From positions 2,480,001-2,544,000 of the forward strand of contig NZ_CP033918.1 in assembly GCF_003815675.1 (NCBI RefSeq): a stretch of 64,000 nucleotides of DNA, written 5' to 3'. A program made the translations under genes and the position numbers. The notes beneath the pieces were generated by a model. That model was not told the origin of the DNA. It was given only the letters and a program-made list of their open reading frames with translations, and ran no database searches. This DNA comes from Chryseobacterium sp. G0186 (GTDB lineage: Bacteria; Bacteroidota; Bacteroidia; Flavobacteriales; Weeksellaceae). How positions within the stretch are numbered: position 1 is the stretch's first letter; every line of letters begins with the position of its first letter. Of this stretch, positions 7,762 through 16,639 are shown one piece after another.

Positions 7762-8818
7762 AGAAAATATACAAACCCTGCTTCAGGATCTCCGTTCTGC
7801 AAGCGACAAAGAGATTCATTTTGATGAAGAAGCCATTATTGCAGCCTATGAGGAGAAAAATACAAACCATCAGTCACTTGCCATCAAAATACTATCTATC
7901 TTCGGAGGAATAATGGCGTGCCTTGCCTTTTTAGGCTTTATTTTTCTGGCTCAAATATTTGATTCACAGGCAGGACTCATTATACTGGGGATCATCTGTA
8001 TTGCAGGATCTTCCTATTTTAGCAGACTATCTAAAAAAACAATCACGGACACCCTGAGCGTTTCATTCTTCATTACCGGTTTTGCTCTTCTCGGCTTTGG
8101 GCTTTCTCAGAAAGGGGATATTATTTATCTCATATTTATCGTTCTGGCATTATGTGCATTATTTCTGGCACAAAGCTATATCCTTTCCTTTATTTCAGTA
8201 TTGATCATCAATGGGGCTATTATAGCATTTGCAGCAGACAATAATATGCATAGTTTACCTTATATTATTATTGCTCTACAAGCCTTAGCAACTACTTTTT
8301 TATTTCTTCAGGAGGCAAAAATAATAACCAAAAACAGGACTTTCGCTACATTATATGATCCGGTGAGAACAGGAATGGTATTTTCATTTCTGTTTACTCT
8401 TGCATTCCTGAGCCTGGAAAATCTTGTTGCCATATCTGTTTTTTATAACTACATCTCCTCCGCTGTTATCATTATAGCCATCCTGTACGTGGTAACCCTT
8501 TTATTCAAAACACTACATGTTACCAATACCATGCATAAGGCTATTATGTACGTTTTGACCATTGCTCTTTTATTACCTACTTTATTAACCCCCAGCATAT
8601 CAGGAGCCATCCTTATTATTTTATTGAGCTTTTTGGTTAATTACAGAACAGGATTCGTTTTGGGAATCATAGCCTTGATCTACTTTATTGGAAAGTTTTA
8701 TTATGATCTTCATTTCACCTTATTAACCAAGTCTATACTCTTGTTTGTTTCAGGGATTATTTTCCTGGTAATTTATTTCTTTACTCACAAAAAACTGACC
8801 GCAAATGAAAAAATATAA
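7751..8818 (+). CDS. DUF4401 domain membrane protein
   Basis: A 355-residue polytopic protein with a soluble N-terminal 40 residues and about ten hydrophobic helices. Its position between a DUF2157 gene and a GDYXXLXY gene, with 11 bp and 14 bp overlaps, is the usual setting of DUF4401 proteins and supports translational coupling. No charged catalytic motif is visible within the membrane segments. The function is unknown; sequence and context suggest it forms a complex with its two neighbours. Confidence 0.82.
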   Translation: MRNKENIQTLLQDLRSASDKEIHFDEEAIIAAYEEKNTNHQSLAIKILSIFGGIMACLAFLGFIFLAQIFDSQAGLIILGIICIAGSSYFSRLSKKTITDTLSVSFFITGFALLGFGLSQKGDIIYLIFIVLALCALFLAQSYILSFISVLIINGAIIAFAADNNMHSLPYIIIALQALATTFLFLQEAKIITKNRTFATLYDPVRTGMVFSFLFTLAFLSLENLVAISVFYNYISSAVIIIAILYVVTLLFKTLHVTNTMHKAIMYVLTIALLLPTLLTPSISGAILIILLSFLVNYRTGFVLGIIALIYFIGKFYYDLHFTLLTKSILLFVSGIIFLVIYFFTHKKLTANEKI

Positions 8819-9293
8819 ATGGCTTATCATCGTCTTAAATCTGGTTCTGCTATTGGTATATTTCAATTATTCAGTAGCTGAAAAAGAAACTTTACTAAAG
8901 GAAGGTCAACCGATTTTATTAAAACTTGCCCCCGTAGATCCCCGTTCATTGATGCAGGGTGATTACATGAGTCTGAGTTATGACATTTCAAGAAATATTG
9001 ACGCAGAAAAGATCCCGAGACGTGGTTATTGCGTTGTAACCCTTGATGCAAAAGATATAGCCCAGGCAGTAAGATTTCAAAAAGATTCAACACCGCTAAA
9101 AGCAGGGGAACATCTGATTAAATATACTTCTCCTAACCAATGGAGCATTAATATTGGAGCAGAATCTTTCTTTTTTCAGGAAGGGCATGCTGAAAAATAT
9201 GGAAAAGCAGCCTATGGCGGAATAAAAACCGATAAAAATGGAAACAGTTTATTGGTAGGCCTTTATGATGAACAATTAAAGCAAATAAAATAA
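8805..9293 (+). CDS. GDYXXLXY domain protein
   Basis: A 162-residue protein with one N-terminal membrane anchor (WLIIVLNLVLLLVYF) and the family-defining motif GDYMSLSY at residues 52-59, just after LAPVDPRSLMQ. The C-terminal half is a beta-rich extracytoplasmic domain. Family members sit last in the DUF2157-DUF4401 operon, as here. The role is unknown. No terminator is obvious in the 160 bp before the FMN riboswitch. Confidence 0.9.
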   Translation: MKKYKWLIIVLNLVLLLVYFNYSVAEKETLLKEGQPILLKLAPVDPRSLMQGDYMSLSYDISRNIDAEKIPRRGYCVVTLDAKDIAQAVRFQKDSTPLKAGEHLIKYTSPNQWSINIGAESFFFQEGHAEKYGKAAYGGIKTDKNGNSLLVGLYDEQLKQIK

Positions 9294-9455
9294 AAGTATA
9301 CCCTGTTTTTATATAAGCCATGAAATAATTTTGATAAATCCTGTGGCACCCCTTTCCTATTTCAAAAAACTTCCCGAAATTAGCAACCTGTGCATTAAAT
9401 TTATTCAATGAAATAAAAATTTAAATTAAAACATACAGCAAAACTTAGTATAAGT

Positions 9456-9577
9456 TTTCTTCGGGGCAGGGTGAAATTCCCTACCGGCGGTTATAGTCCG
9501 CGACTCCTTTCTTCTGAAAGGACTGATTTGGTGAAATTCCAAAACCGACAGTTAAAGTCTGGATGGGAGAAGAAAAT
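9456..9577 (+). promoter_or_regulatory. FMN riboswitch (RFN element)
   Basis: The conserved FMN aptamer is easy to read: GGGGCAGGGTGAAATTCC opens it, followed by CCTACCGGCGGTTATAGTCC, the CCGCGACTC junction, GATTTGGTGAAATTCCAAAACC, CCGACAGTTAAAGTCTGGAT and GGGAGAAGA closing the outer helix. It precedes ribB by about 95 nt. FMN binding normally shuts off riboflavin genes. No U-tract terminator is visible in the spacer, but an AT-rich hairpin (9644-9668) sits directly before the ribB start, so control may be at translation. Confidence 0.96.
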
Positions 9578-9670
9578 GAGACGAACAGTAAGATTCCTTA
9601 TGGGCTCTTATTGTGATGTATTTCATTTCCATGTACCGAAGACTATTTTAACTTTTAAAAGTAAAATAAC

Positions 9671-10318
9671 ATGGAAAAATTATTAGAACAATTTGGAGCG
9701 ACCTCCAGAGAACGTGTAGAAAAAGCACTTTCAACACTACAACAGGGAAAAGGTATTCTTTTAGTAGATGACGAAAACCGTGAAAACGAAGGCGACATCA
9801 TCTTTCCCGCTTCCACTATTACAGAACAGGACATGGCTCTTTTGATCCGCGAATGCAGCGGCATCGTTTGCCTATGTATTTCCGAGGAAAAAAGTAAACA
9901 CCTCAATCTGCGTCCTATGGTGGAAAACAACAATTCAAAAAATCAAACAGCATTCACCATTACCATTGAAGCTAAAGAGGGGGTAGAATCCGGTGTTTCT
10001 GCAAAAGACCGTGTAACCACCATCAGAACAGCAATAGCAGCAGATGCTCAGGCCGAACACATTGCAAGCCCTGGACATGTTTTCCCTTTGATCGCCAAAA
10101 AAGACGGTGTATTTGCAAGACGTGGCCATACAGAAGGCAGTGTAGATCTTGTAAAAATGGCCAATCTTGGTGATGATGCCGTGCTTTGTGAACTGACCAA
10201 TGAGGACGGTTCCATGGCAAGACTTCCTGAAATTGTGGATTTTGCCATCAAAAAAGGGATGAGTGTTGTGACCATTGAAGATATTCATGCGTATCGCACA
10301 ATGATCATGAGCAACTAA
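9671..10318 (+). CDS. ribB: 3,4-dihydroxy-2-butanone-4-phosphate synthase
   Basis: A 215-residue monofunctional enzyme that converts ribulose 5-phosphate to formate and the four-carbon precursor of the lumazine ring in riboflavin synthesis. The metal- and substrate-binding block [15 protein letters not shown] lies near residue 37, and [27 protein letters not shown] and the C-terminal TIEDIHAYR are family signatures. The GTP cyclohydrolase II domain found in many Bacteroidetes RibBA fusions is absent, so ribA must be elsewhere. The FMN riboswitch directly upstream supports feedback control. A terminator follows 25 bp after the stop. Confidence 0.96.
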   Translation: MEKLLEQFGATSRERVEKALSTLQQGKGILLVDDENRENEGDIIFPASTITEQDMALLIRECSGIVCLCISEEKSKHLNLRPMVENNNSKNQTAFTITIEAKEGVESGVSAKDRVTTIRTAIAADAQAEHIASPGHVFPLIAKKDGVFARRGHTEGSVDLVKMANLGDDAVLCELTNEDGSMARLPEIVDFAIKKGMSVVTIEDIHAYRTMIMSN

Positions 10319-10342
10319 ACGTAAACAAATTTAATGCACAGA

Positions 10343-10375
10343 ATAGCCGTTCAATAGTATTGGACGGCTATTTTA
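10343..10375 (+). terminator. Rho-independent terminator of ribB
   Basis: The hairpin ATAGCCGTTCAAT-AGT-ATTGGACGGCTAT is followed by TTTATTT, directly after ribB. Confidence 0.8.
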
Positions 10376-10450
10376 TTTAAAACATTTCATTAAAAATAAA
10401 TTATAACAATTTACAATTAGTGTTTTTAACTATATTTAACAAAAATTGCC

Positions 10451-11449
10451 ATGAAAAAATCTTTACTTTTTTTGCTAGGAACATCTGCCATGTTTTCTGC
10501 ACAGATTACCCTTACAAAAGCATCTCATGATCCATTGTTGAATGATGTTGTGAACAACAATCTTATCACCGGAACAGTTGATAATTCTGCAACAGGACCC
10601 AATGTTACATTCTCGAACGCAGGTCTTATTATGGGAGTTCCATCACAAGCCAGCTATCTAGCACCTACTTCTACAGAAATCAGCACTTTTCCCGGATCTA
10701 ATCTCAAAATGATTGATGGTGCAACAAGTATTTTTTATAAATCTTCGGCTACAAAGCTTGAAATTACCGGAATTATAAATCCTCAGGCAACCCTCAACTT
10801 CACAGTAGATAATGGAACCTACATTAACTATCCTACAGCTTACAACGTTCTCCAAAATGATACTGCTAAAGGAACATTTTCCTCATCTGTAGCCAATGGT
10901 CTTTTCAGCGGAAGCCTATCTACTGTAGCTGATGCGTATGGAACATTAATGGTAGGCGGACATACTTACAACAATGTCCTTAGAGTAAAATTTACACAGA
11001 GTTTTAATTTATATGCCTCTTTTGATATTATTTACTCGAACCCGATTGGTACAGTTACCAATACCGCATATGCTTATTATGATGTTTCTCATAGATACGC
11101 ATTGCTTAGCTCTACAACCGGAAACATAAGTGTTCCACTATTGGGCATCAACCAGTCGACATCAAGCGCACAGGCATTGAGTGAAACATTTTTGACTGTT
11201 AACAATGTGATTAAAAAGGAAAATCTGATTGTATATCCTAACCCGGCATATGATTTTATAGGCTTTAAAGGGGATACTGAAAATTATTCCAAAGCGAACA
11301 TCTACAGTCTGGATGGCAAGCTGGTTAAAACATCAGAGGTAAAATCAGGAAATATTTCTATCTCAGATCTTCCTCCGGCTTCTTATTTTATTGAAGTCAG
11401 CGGAAAAAATACTGAAGTGAAAAGGAATACAAAATTCATCAAAAAATAA
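10451..11449 (+). CDS. Secreted protein with T9SS type A sorting domain
   Basis: A 332-residue protein with signal peptide MKKSLLFLLGTSAMFSAQ. The middle (residues about 20-250) is rich in Ser, Thr, Asn and Gly and looks like an all-beta extracellular domain without recognisable catalytic residues. The last 75 residues are a T9SS type A C-terminal domain: LIVYPNPAYDFIGFKG, then IYSLDGKLVKTSEV and LPPASYFIEVSG, ending in basic KKFIKK-like residues. The CTD directs export through the PorT/SprA machinery and is usually cleaved or used for surface attachment. The passenger role is unknown. Confidence 0.85.
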   Translation: MKKSLLFLLGTSAMFSAQITLTKASHDPLLNDVVNNNLITGTVDNSATGPNVTFSNAGLIMGVPSQASYLAPTSTEISTFPGSNLKMIDGATSIFYKSSATKLEITGIINPQATLNFTVDNGTYINYPTAYNVLQNDTAKGTFSSSVANGLFSGSLSTVADAYGTLMVGGHTYNNVLRVKFTQSFNLYASFDIIYSNPIGTVTNTAYAYYDVSHRYALLSSTTGNISVPLLGINQSTSSAQALSETFLTVNNVIKKENLIVYPNPAYDFIGFKGDTENYSKANIYSLDGKLVKTSEVKSGNISISDLPPASYFIEVSGKNTEVKRNTKFIKK

Positions 11450-11452
11450 CAT

Positions 11453-11492
11453 AAAAATCCTCGTTCATTATTCTTTGAACGAGGATTTTTTT
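11453..11492. terminator. Bidirectional terminator between convergent genes
   Basis: The near-perfect hairpin AAAATCCTCGTTCA-TTATTCT-TTGAACGAGGATTTT has A-rich and T-rich flanks. It separates the T9SS cargo gene from the convergent outer-membrane receptor gene and can work in both directions. Confidence 0.88.
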
Positions 11493-11508
11493 CTTGGACT
11501 CTATTGAT

Positions 11509-13593
11509 TTAAAAAGTAGCTGCCGGCGCTGTTTCATTATTCAGTTTTCGCTGAATTTCAGTTTTCTTTCCTTTGGAAAAATCATAGCTTACACCCAATA
11601 CAAACATTGATTTATTGTTCATGATTTGAGTATGAACTTTATAATCGACCAGACTTTCCGGTAAACTCTTCGTTTTATATTCTGAAGGCATTCCCATCCA
11701 GTACATTCCCGTGGAAAGCGTCCAGTTTTTAAGCTTATAGCTTACAAAAATATTATGTTGATTCTCATTGGTATTAAGAAAAGCTCCACTAAGGCTATAG
11801 GTAGGAATATTGAATTGGTACTGCAGTGAGAAGGCTTTATATTCTGAAGACAATACGAAATAATTCCCCAGATAATCATTCTTAATTAACGCTCCAGAAC
11901 TTGTTTTCACAGTTTCAGAAGTGGGAACAATTACAGCTTTTACAACAAGCAAATTGCTTCCAAAAGGTTTATAAGATCCTGTAAACTGTACTCCGTATCT
12001 CTGTCCGCTTTTTCCATTCTCATACGTCAATGCATAGCCTCCCAATACACTATCCAGGACATAATACTGATTGATCACCCTGTCTGTATAACGGTAAAAC
12101 AAAGCGGCATTAAAATCAAAGTACTTATTATTAAAGGAATAGGTAAGATTATTGGAAAAAACCTGCTGAGACTTCAAAAATGGATTACCTCGTTGCACAA
12201 TATTGGGTGCTAGCTGAACCACGTTACTGCTCAACGCATTACTCACAGGGCTTATCGGGCTATAGCTTCCTGTAAAGCGAAGACTTTGATTATTTTTAAC
12301 CTGATACCCCAACACAACTTTTGGAGTGAAGGACCATTCATCAAAAGTATTTTCAGCACTTTTATTATGAATATTGGTAAGCCCGGCTCCAACCCGATAA
12401 CTGAATTGATTCACTTTCCCTGAAAATTCAGTATAAAAATACTGTTCCAGATAGTTAACACTGTATTGAGAGTAGCCCGCAAGATTATTCAAATCATTAG
12501 AAATAGAAGTTCTTGAAATACGGTATCCTGATGAAAGCTTCCCGGACTTAAAATCGTGTACATGAGCTAGCTCTCCTACTATACTTGTCTGTTTTGCCTT
12601 CAGCATCATATCATTATCGTATACTGAGAGTCCTGAATTTACAATCCATTCTTTCGCCGTCTCTGAGGTATTGGTAGTATAATGAGAACCCACTACATTA
12701 ATGCTCAGTTCATCTTTTTCACCCAGCTTTTTCGAATAGTAAATATCCAGTTTAGGAATCACATAATTTGCACCATTATTTTTAAACATGGCGTGGGCTT
12801 CATTCAAATTATCCTCTGAGAAAACACTTTGCCCTACTCCTTTTGAAAATCTGCTGAAAATATCCATATTCAGCTTTGCCTGAAAAACATAATGATCAGG
12901 AACAAGCCTTGTATAACGCAATGCAACATTCTGAAAAGTATACCCAAAATGATCTTTCCTATTCTCATTTGAACGGTAATGCTTTCCGTTGAGCTGATAA
13001 TCATAGATGCTGTTTACTCTCCTATCATTATAATCTCTCAGATTCAGGGAATATTCAAGACCAAAATTATTTTTTCCCTTGGTATAGTTGGCATAAGCTG
13101 AGCCATTTACAAATCCTGTATCTAAAGCAGAAAATACATCTGTCCCAAAAACATATCCCGTTTCTGTAGACCTCGTCAGGATATTGACTACTGTATCTGC
13201 CCTCGTTGCCCAACGTGCCGGCGGAATATCATAATACTCCACTTTGATCACCTCGCCGGGGGTCACACTGCGAACCTGTAAGTCTGTAGCCTCCACTCCA
13301 TTGATTAAAAATAACACGGTTCCTCCCTTGGTGCTCGTAATGGTATTTGAGACAGGGTCCAACTGCAATTCAGGAAGGGTACGAAGCAGATCTTTGGCAT
13401 AGCGTGCCCTTTCTAAGGCTTCTTTATCAAAAGTATAGACCGCTTTATCTGCAAATTGTTTTTTCTTTTGTGACTTTACAATAACTTCCTGAATTTCCTT
13501 TGTTTCAGAAACATCAGCCGTATCATTTTTCTTTTCCTGTGCAAAGATGAGTGTCCCAGAAAGAAAGCAAAGCGTGTATATCGTTTTTTTCAT
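11509..13593 (-). CDS. TonB-dependent receptor-like outer-membrane protein
   Basis: A 694-residue protein from ATG at 13593, which gives the signal peptide MKKTIYTLCFLSGTLIFAQ; seven extra residues upstream are possible but would spoil it. Residues about 40-160 form a plug-like domain: EIQEVIVKSQKKKQFADKAVYTF, then LLRTLPELQLD and GGTVLFLINGVEA. The rest is a long series of aromatic-rich alternating strands expected for a 22-strand barrel. The C terminus (QRKLNNETAPAATF) does not end in the classic aromatic beta-signal. The N-terminal carboxypeptidase-like domain of SusC-type transporters is missing and no SusD gene is near, so this is a stand-alone receptor of unknown substrate. Confidence 0.8.
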   Translation of the reverse strand: MKKTIYTLCFLSGTLIFAQEKKNDTADVSETKEIQEVIVKSQKKKQFADKAVYTFDKEALERARYAKDLLRTLPELQLDPVSNTITSTKGGTVLFLINGVEATDLQVRSVTPGEVIKVEYYDIPPARWATRADTVVNILTRSTETGYVFGTDVFSALDTGFVNGSAYANYTKGKNNFGLEYSLNLRDYNDRRVNSIYDYQLNGKHYRSNENRKDHFGYTFQNVALRYTRLVPDHYVFQAKLNMDIFSRFSKGVGQSVFSEDNLNEAHAMFKNNGANYVIPKLDIYYSKKLGEKDELSINVVGSHYTTNTSETAKEWIVNSGLSVYDNDMMLKAKQTSIVGELAHVHDFKSGKLSSGYRISRTSISNDLNNLAGYSQYSVNYLEQYFYTEFSGKVNQFSYRVGAGLTNIHNKSAENTFDEWSFTPKVVLGYQVKNNQSLRFTGSYSPISPVSNALSSNVVQLAPNIVQRGNPFLKSQQVFSNNLTYSFNNKYFDFNAALFYRYTDRVINQYYVLDSVLGGYALTYENGKSGQRYGVQFTGSYKPFGSNLLVVKAVIVPTSETVKTSSGALIKNDYLGNYFVLSSEYKAFSLQYQFNIPTYSLSGAFLNTNENQHNIFVSYKLKNWTLSTGMYWMGMPSEYKTKSLPESLVDYKVHTQIMNNKSMFVLGVSYDFSKGKKTEIQRKLNNETAPAATF

Positions 13594-13758
13594 GTCAGAA
13601 ATGGAATTATACATTTAGGACAATCAATTCCCGATGTATATTACATTTATAGCGTCCAACATGAAAAAAAATAAAATATTTTTTTATAAAATTCAATTAT
13701 TATGTTAAATTCAGCTTAGTTTTTGCTGGTATCTTTAAACATCACAAAATATAACGCT

Positions 13759-14511
13759 ATGAAAAAATTAATCATGCTAGCTCCGGTATTTCTCTTTTCT
13801 GTAATGACCGCACAGGAAATTGGAAACAGTCAGGCAGAAAAGATGAATATCATCAAAACCAATGTTACAGCCTATGCTTTCAGAAATATTAATTTGTCTT
13901 ATGAAAGGGCAATTAACCAATGGTTTTCAGTAAATATAGGTTTTGGAACGATGCCTGAGGGAAAAATACCTTTCATCAATGTTTTTTTGAAAGATAAGGA
14001 TGAAGAAAGATTTAAAAATCTTAGGGTAAAAGCTACCAATTTTACAATAGAACCGAGATTCTACATCGGAAAAGGCTATGGAAAAGGATTTTATTTTGCT
14101 CCCTATTACCGATATTCCGACGTTTCCTCCAATACGTTTGATTTCTATTATGATTATAATGGCCCTAATGGGATCGCCTATCAAATTCCTCTCAAAGGCC
14201 AGGGAGATACCAATGGAAATAGTGGAGGCTTAATGGTGGGAGTACAGTTTTTTCTTACCAAAAGTCAAAATCTGGTCCTGGATTTCTGGATTGCAGGCGC
14301 CCATTACGGAAGTGGAAAAGGTGATTTTACCATGACCAGTGATTATGTTTTGACTCCTGATATGCAGGCACAGCTGAAAAAGGAAATCGATAACCTGGAT
14401 ATTCCCTTTGTAAAATATACTGTAGAAACCAATACCAATGGAGCAAAAATAAAGGTAGACGGACCTTGGGCAGGTTTCAGAAGCGGGCTTTCTCTGGGAT
14501 ATAGATTTTAA
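13759..14511 (+). CDS. DUF3575-type outer-membrane beta-barrel protein
   Basis: A 250-residue protein from ATG 13759, with signal peptide MKKLIMLAPVFLFSVMTAQ; the longer in-frame start at 13723 adds a polar leader and is less likely. The mature part begins MNIIKTNVTAYAFRNINLSYERAIN and ends SGLSLGYRF, with alternating strands and a terminal Phe, as in small barrel proteins of the DUF3575 group common in Flavobacteria. The transcribed gene diverges from the TonB-like receptor across about 165 bp. The function is unknown. Confidence 0.75.
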   Translation: MKKLIMLAPVFLFSVMTAQEIGNSQAEKMNIIKTNVTAYAFRNINLSYERAINQWFSVNIGFGTMPEGKIPFINVFLKDKDEERFKNLRVKATNFTIEPRFYIGKGYGKGFYFAPYYRYSDVSSNTFDFYYDYNGPNGIAYQIPLKGQGDTNGNSGGLMVGVQFFLTKSQNLVLDFWIAGAHYGSGKGDFTMTSDYVLTPDMQAQLKKEIDNLDIPFVKYTVETNTNGAKIKVDGPWAGFRSGLSLGYRF

Positions 14512-14594
14512 AAAACACCAATAAATAATTCTCTTTTCAGGACTTTTTTTATCTTTAAACCAAATAATAGTTTATTTTGGCTTAATACTTTTAT

Positions 14595-15272
14595 ATGAAA
14601 ATCCTAATCATAGAAGACCATAAAGAACTTGCCGCGAATACAACAGATTACCTCAAGAAAGAAGATTATGTCTGTGAAATAGCCTCTAATGCAAAAGAAG
14701 CTCTAGAAAAAATTGAACTTTTTGAATATGATTGTATTCTTCTCGATCTTATGCTTCCTGATGGTCATGGATTGGAACTTTTAAAACATATTAAAAATGA
14801 AATTCCACAAGCAAGTGTAATTATTGTTTCAGCAAAAAACTCTTTGGATACAAAATTAACAGGCTTAGATGATGGAGCTGATGATTATATCACCAAACCT
14901 TTTTCTTTACCAGAACTCCATTCCAGAATAAAAGCAGTCCTCAGGAGAAAAACCCCTGAAACGAACCGACATCTTCATTTTAATGAAATCACCATCGATT
15001 TAGAATCTAAAGAATGTAAAATCAACAACCAATTGCTTACTCTTACAAAAAAGGAATTGAATTTACTGATCTATTTCATCAACAATCAAAATAGAATGCT
15101 CTCTAAACAGGCTATAGCAAGTCATCTTTGGGGAGATTACACCTATAGTATTGATAATATAGACTTCGTATATCAGCATTTAAAAAATTTAAGAAAAAAA
15201 ATTATTGATGCTGGAGGAAAAGATTACCTGCAGACTGTTTATGGATTAGGATATAAATGGATTGATAAATGA
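14595..15272 (+). CDS. OmpR/PhoB-family response regulator
   Basis: A 225-residue two-domain regulator. The receiver domain (residues 1-115) has the acidic pair E7/D8, phosphoacceptor D51 in CILLDLMLPDGHG and K101 in DDYITKPFSLPEL. The C-terminal winged-helix DNA-binding domain (about 125-225) ends LQTVYGLGYKW, the OmpR/PhoB hallmark. The stop overlaps the start of the kinase gene by 4 bp. Genes for a porin and a transporter lie directly downstream and are the natural candidates for its targets. Confidence 0.95.
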   Translation: MKILIIEDHKELAANTTDYLKKEDYVCEIASNAKEALEKIELFEYDCILLDLMLPDGHGLELLKHIKNEIPQASVIIVSAKNSLDTKLTGLDDGADDYITKPFSLPELHSRIKAVLRRKTPETNRHLHFNEITIDLESKECKINNQLLTLTKKELNLLIYFINNQNRMLSKQAIASHLWGDYTYSIDNIDFVYQHLKNLRKKIIDAGGKDYLQTVYGLGYKWIDK

Positions 15273-16537
15273 ATTTAAGTTTTCGTTTTGCCAGAGCATT
15301 TACCATCTTGGTATTTTTTGTGCTTATTACCGGCTTTACTATTCTTTACTTTGCTTTTGAAAGAGCTACAATGCGCTCTGCAATTCTTAAGCTTGAAGAC
15401 TTAAATGCCTATGTAGCAAAGAAATTAGAACAAAACCCCTCCTACGATTATCTTACTGCCCACCATCGGCAAACGAGGGTAGAAATACTGCGTTCAGATT
15501 CCCCAATTGCCAAGAAAAAAATTATTGAAGAAAAATATATCTGGAATAAAAGCATACAATCATATATCAACAAGATTACGGTAATTACCTATCCGGTTAT
15601 AAATCAGAAAAAATATGCCATCAAAAGTGTACGGTATATTACGATCATTGAGAATCATTTTTTGATCAGTATTATCATGGTGGTTGCATGGATTATGGTC
15701 TTCCTTATCATTCTCACCATTATTGTAAGCATTTTGGTTTCTAAAAAGATTCTTGAACCTTTTTATCATGCGATAGATGAAATAAAAAAATTCAGTTTAA
15801 AAGATAATCTTCCCATGAATCTGATGAAGACGCGCACTGAAGAATTTAAATCGCTGAATATGTTTTTAATAAAGATGTCTGAAAGCTCCAAAAAAGATTA
15901 TCACTTATTAGAGGAACTTTCAGAAAATACCTCTCATGAATTACAGACACCCCTAGCCTCCATCAAAGGAAAGATAGAACTTTTAATGGATAGTGAACTT
16001 TCCGAAAACCAGCTCATCACTCTTTCTTCCATGAATGATGAACTAGACCGGCTTTCATCTATCAATCAATCTCTCATCCTTCTGGCAAAACTGAATCATT
16101 TTGAAAAAGGTGATACTCATTTGATTAATTTTTCAAAACTGATCAAAGAAAGGCTTCATTATTTTGAGGACATTTTTGAAATTCAAAACCTTACCTTAAT
16201 TCAAAATATACAGGACGAAATATATCTGGATATTGATAAAAACTTAGCGACCATTGTTATCAACAATCTTATTAACAATTCTAAAAGACATAATATAGAA
16301 AACGGAAAAATCTCTGTAACACTTACAGAAACCTATTTCCAAATTTCCAATACGGGAAATCCTCCTTCTGCTCCTACCGAAGAATTATTTAAAAGATTTA
16401 AGCGCGGAAATCCAAATCAGAACTCTATCGGAATCGGTTTGGCTCTCGTGAAGAAGATTTTGGAGATTTACAAACTGGAAATATCTTATGATTTCATAGA
16501 CAATCTTCATCATATCAAAATAAAATTCCCTAAATAA
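15269..16537 (+). CDS. Sensor histidine kinase
   Basis: A 422-residue membrane kinase. It has TM1 at about residues 10-30, an extracytoplasmic sensor of about 100 residues, TM2 at about 131-157, then the HisKA dimerisation domain with phosphorylated H223 in SENTSHELQTPLASI. The HATPase domain follows with an N-box NNLINNSKRHN and the glycine-rich segment NSIGIGLALVKKIL. The periplasmic domain resembles no named ligand-binding domain that I recognise. It is translationally coupled to the response-regulator gene. Confidence 0.93.
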   Translation: MNLSFRFARAFTILVFFVLITGFTILYFAFERATMRSAILKLEDLNAYVAKKLEQNPSYDYLTAHHRQTRVEILRSDSPIAKKKIIEEKYIWNKSIQSYINKITVITYPVINQKKYAIKSVRYITIIENHFLISIIMVVAWIMVFLIILTIIVSILVSKKILEPFYHAIDEIKKFSLKDNLPMNLMKTRTEEFKSLNMFLIKMSESSKKDYHLLEELSENTSHELQTPLASIKGKIELLMDSELSENQLITLSSMNDELDRLSSINQSLILLAKLNHFEKGDTHLINFSKLIKERLHYFEDIFEIQNLTLIQNIQDEIYLDIDKNLATIVINNLINNSKRHNIENGKISVTLTETYFQISNTGNPPSAPTEELFKRFKRGNPNQNSIGIGLALVKKILEIYKLEISYDFIDNLHHIKIKFPK

Positions 16538-16639
16538 ATAACTAAACAACAATAACTTACAAACATATGTGAGAATTTGATAAAAACTTCAAAATTTCTT
16601 CAGAATTTATTTTTTGCTTAGGTGCAAACAAAAGCACTT

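Noticed and set aside
9471..9686. 71-residue ORF over the FMN riboswitch
   Set aside because: The sequence is the RFN aptamer; the reading frame is accidental.
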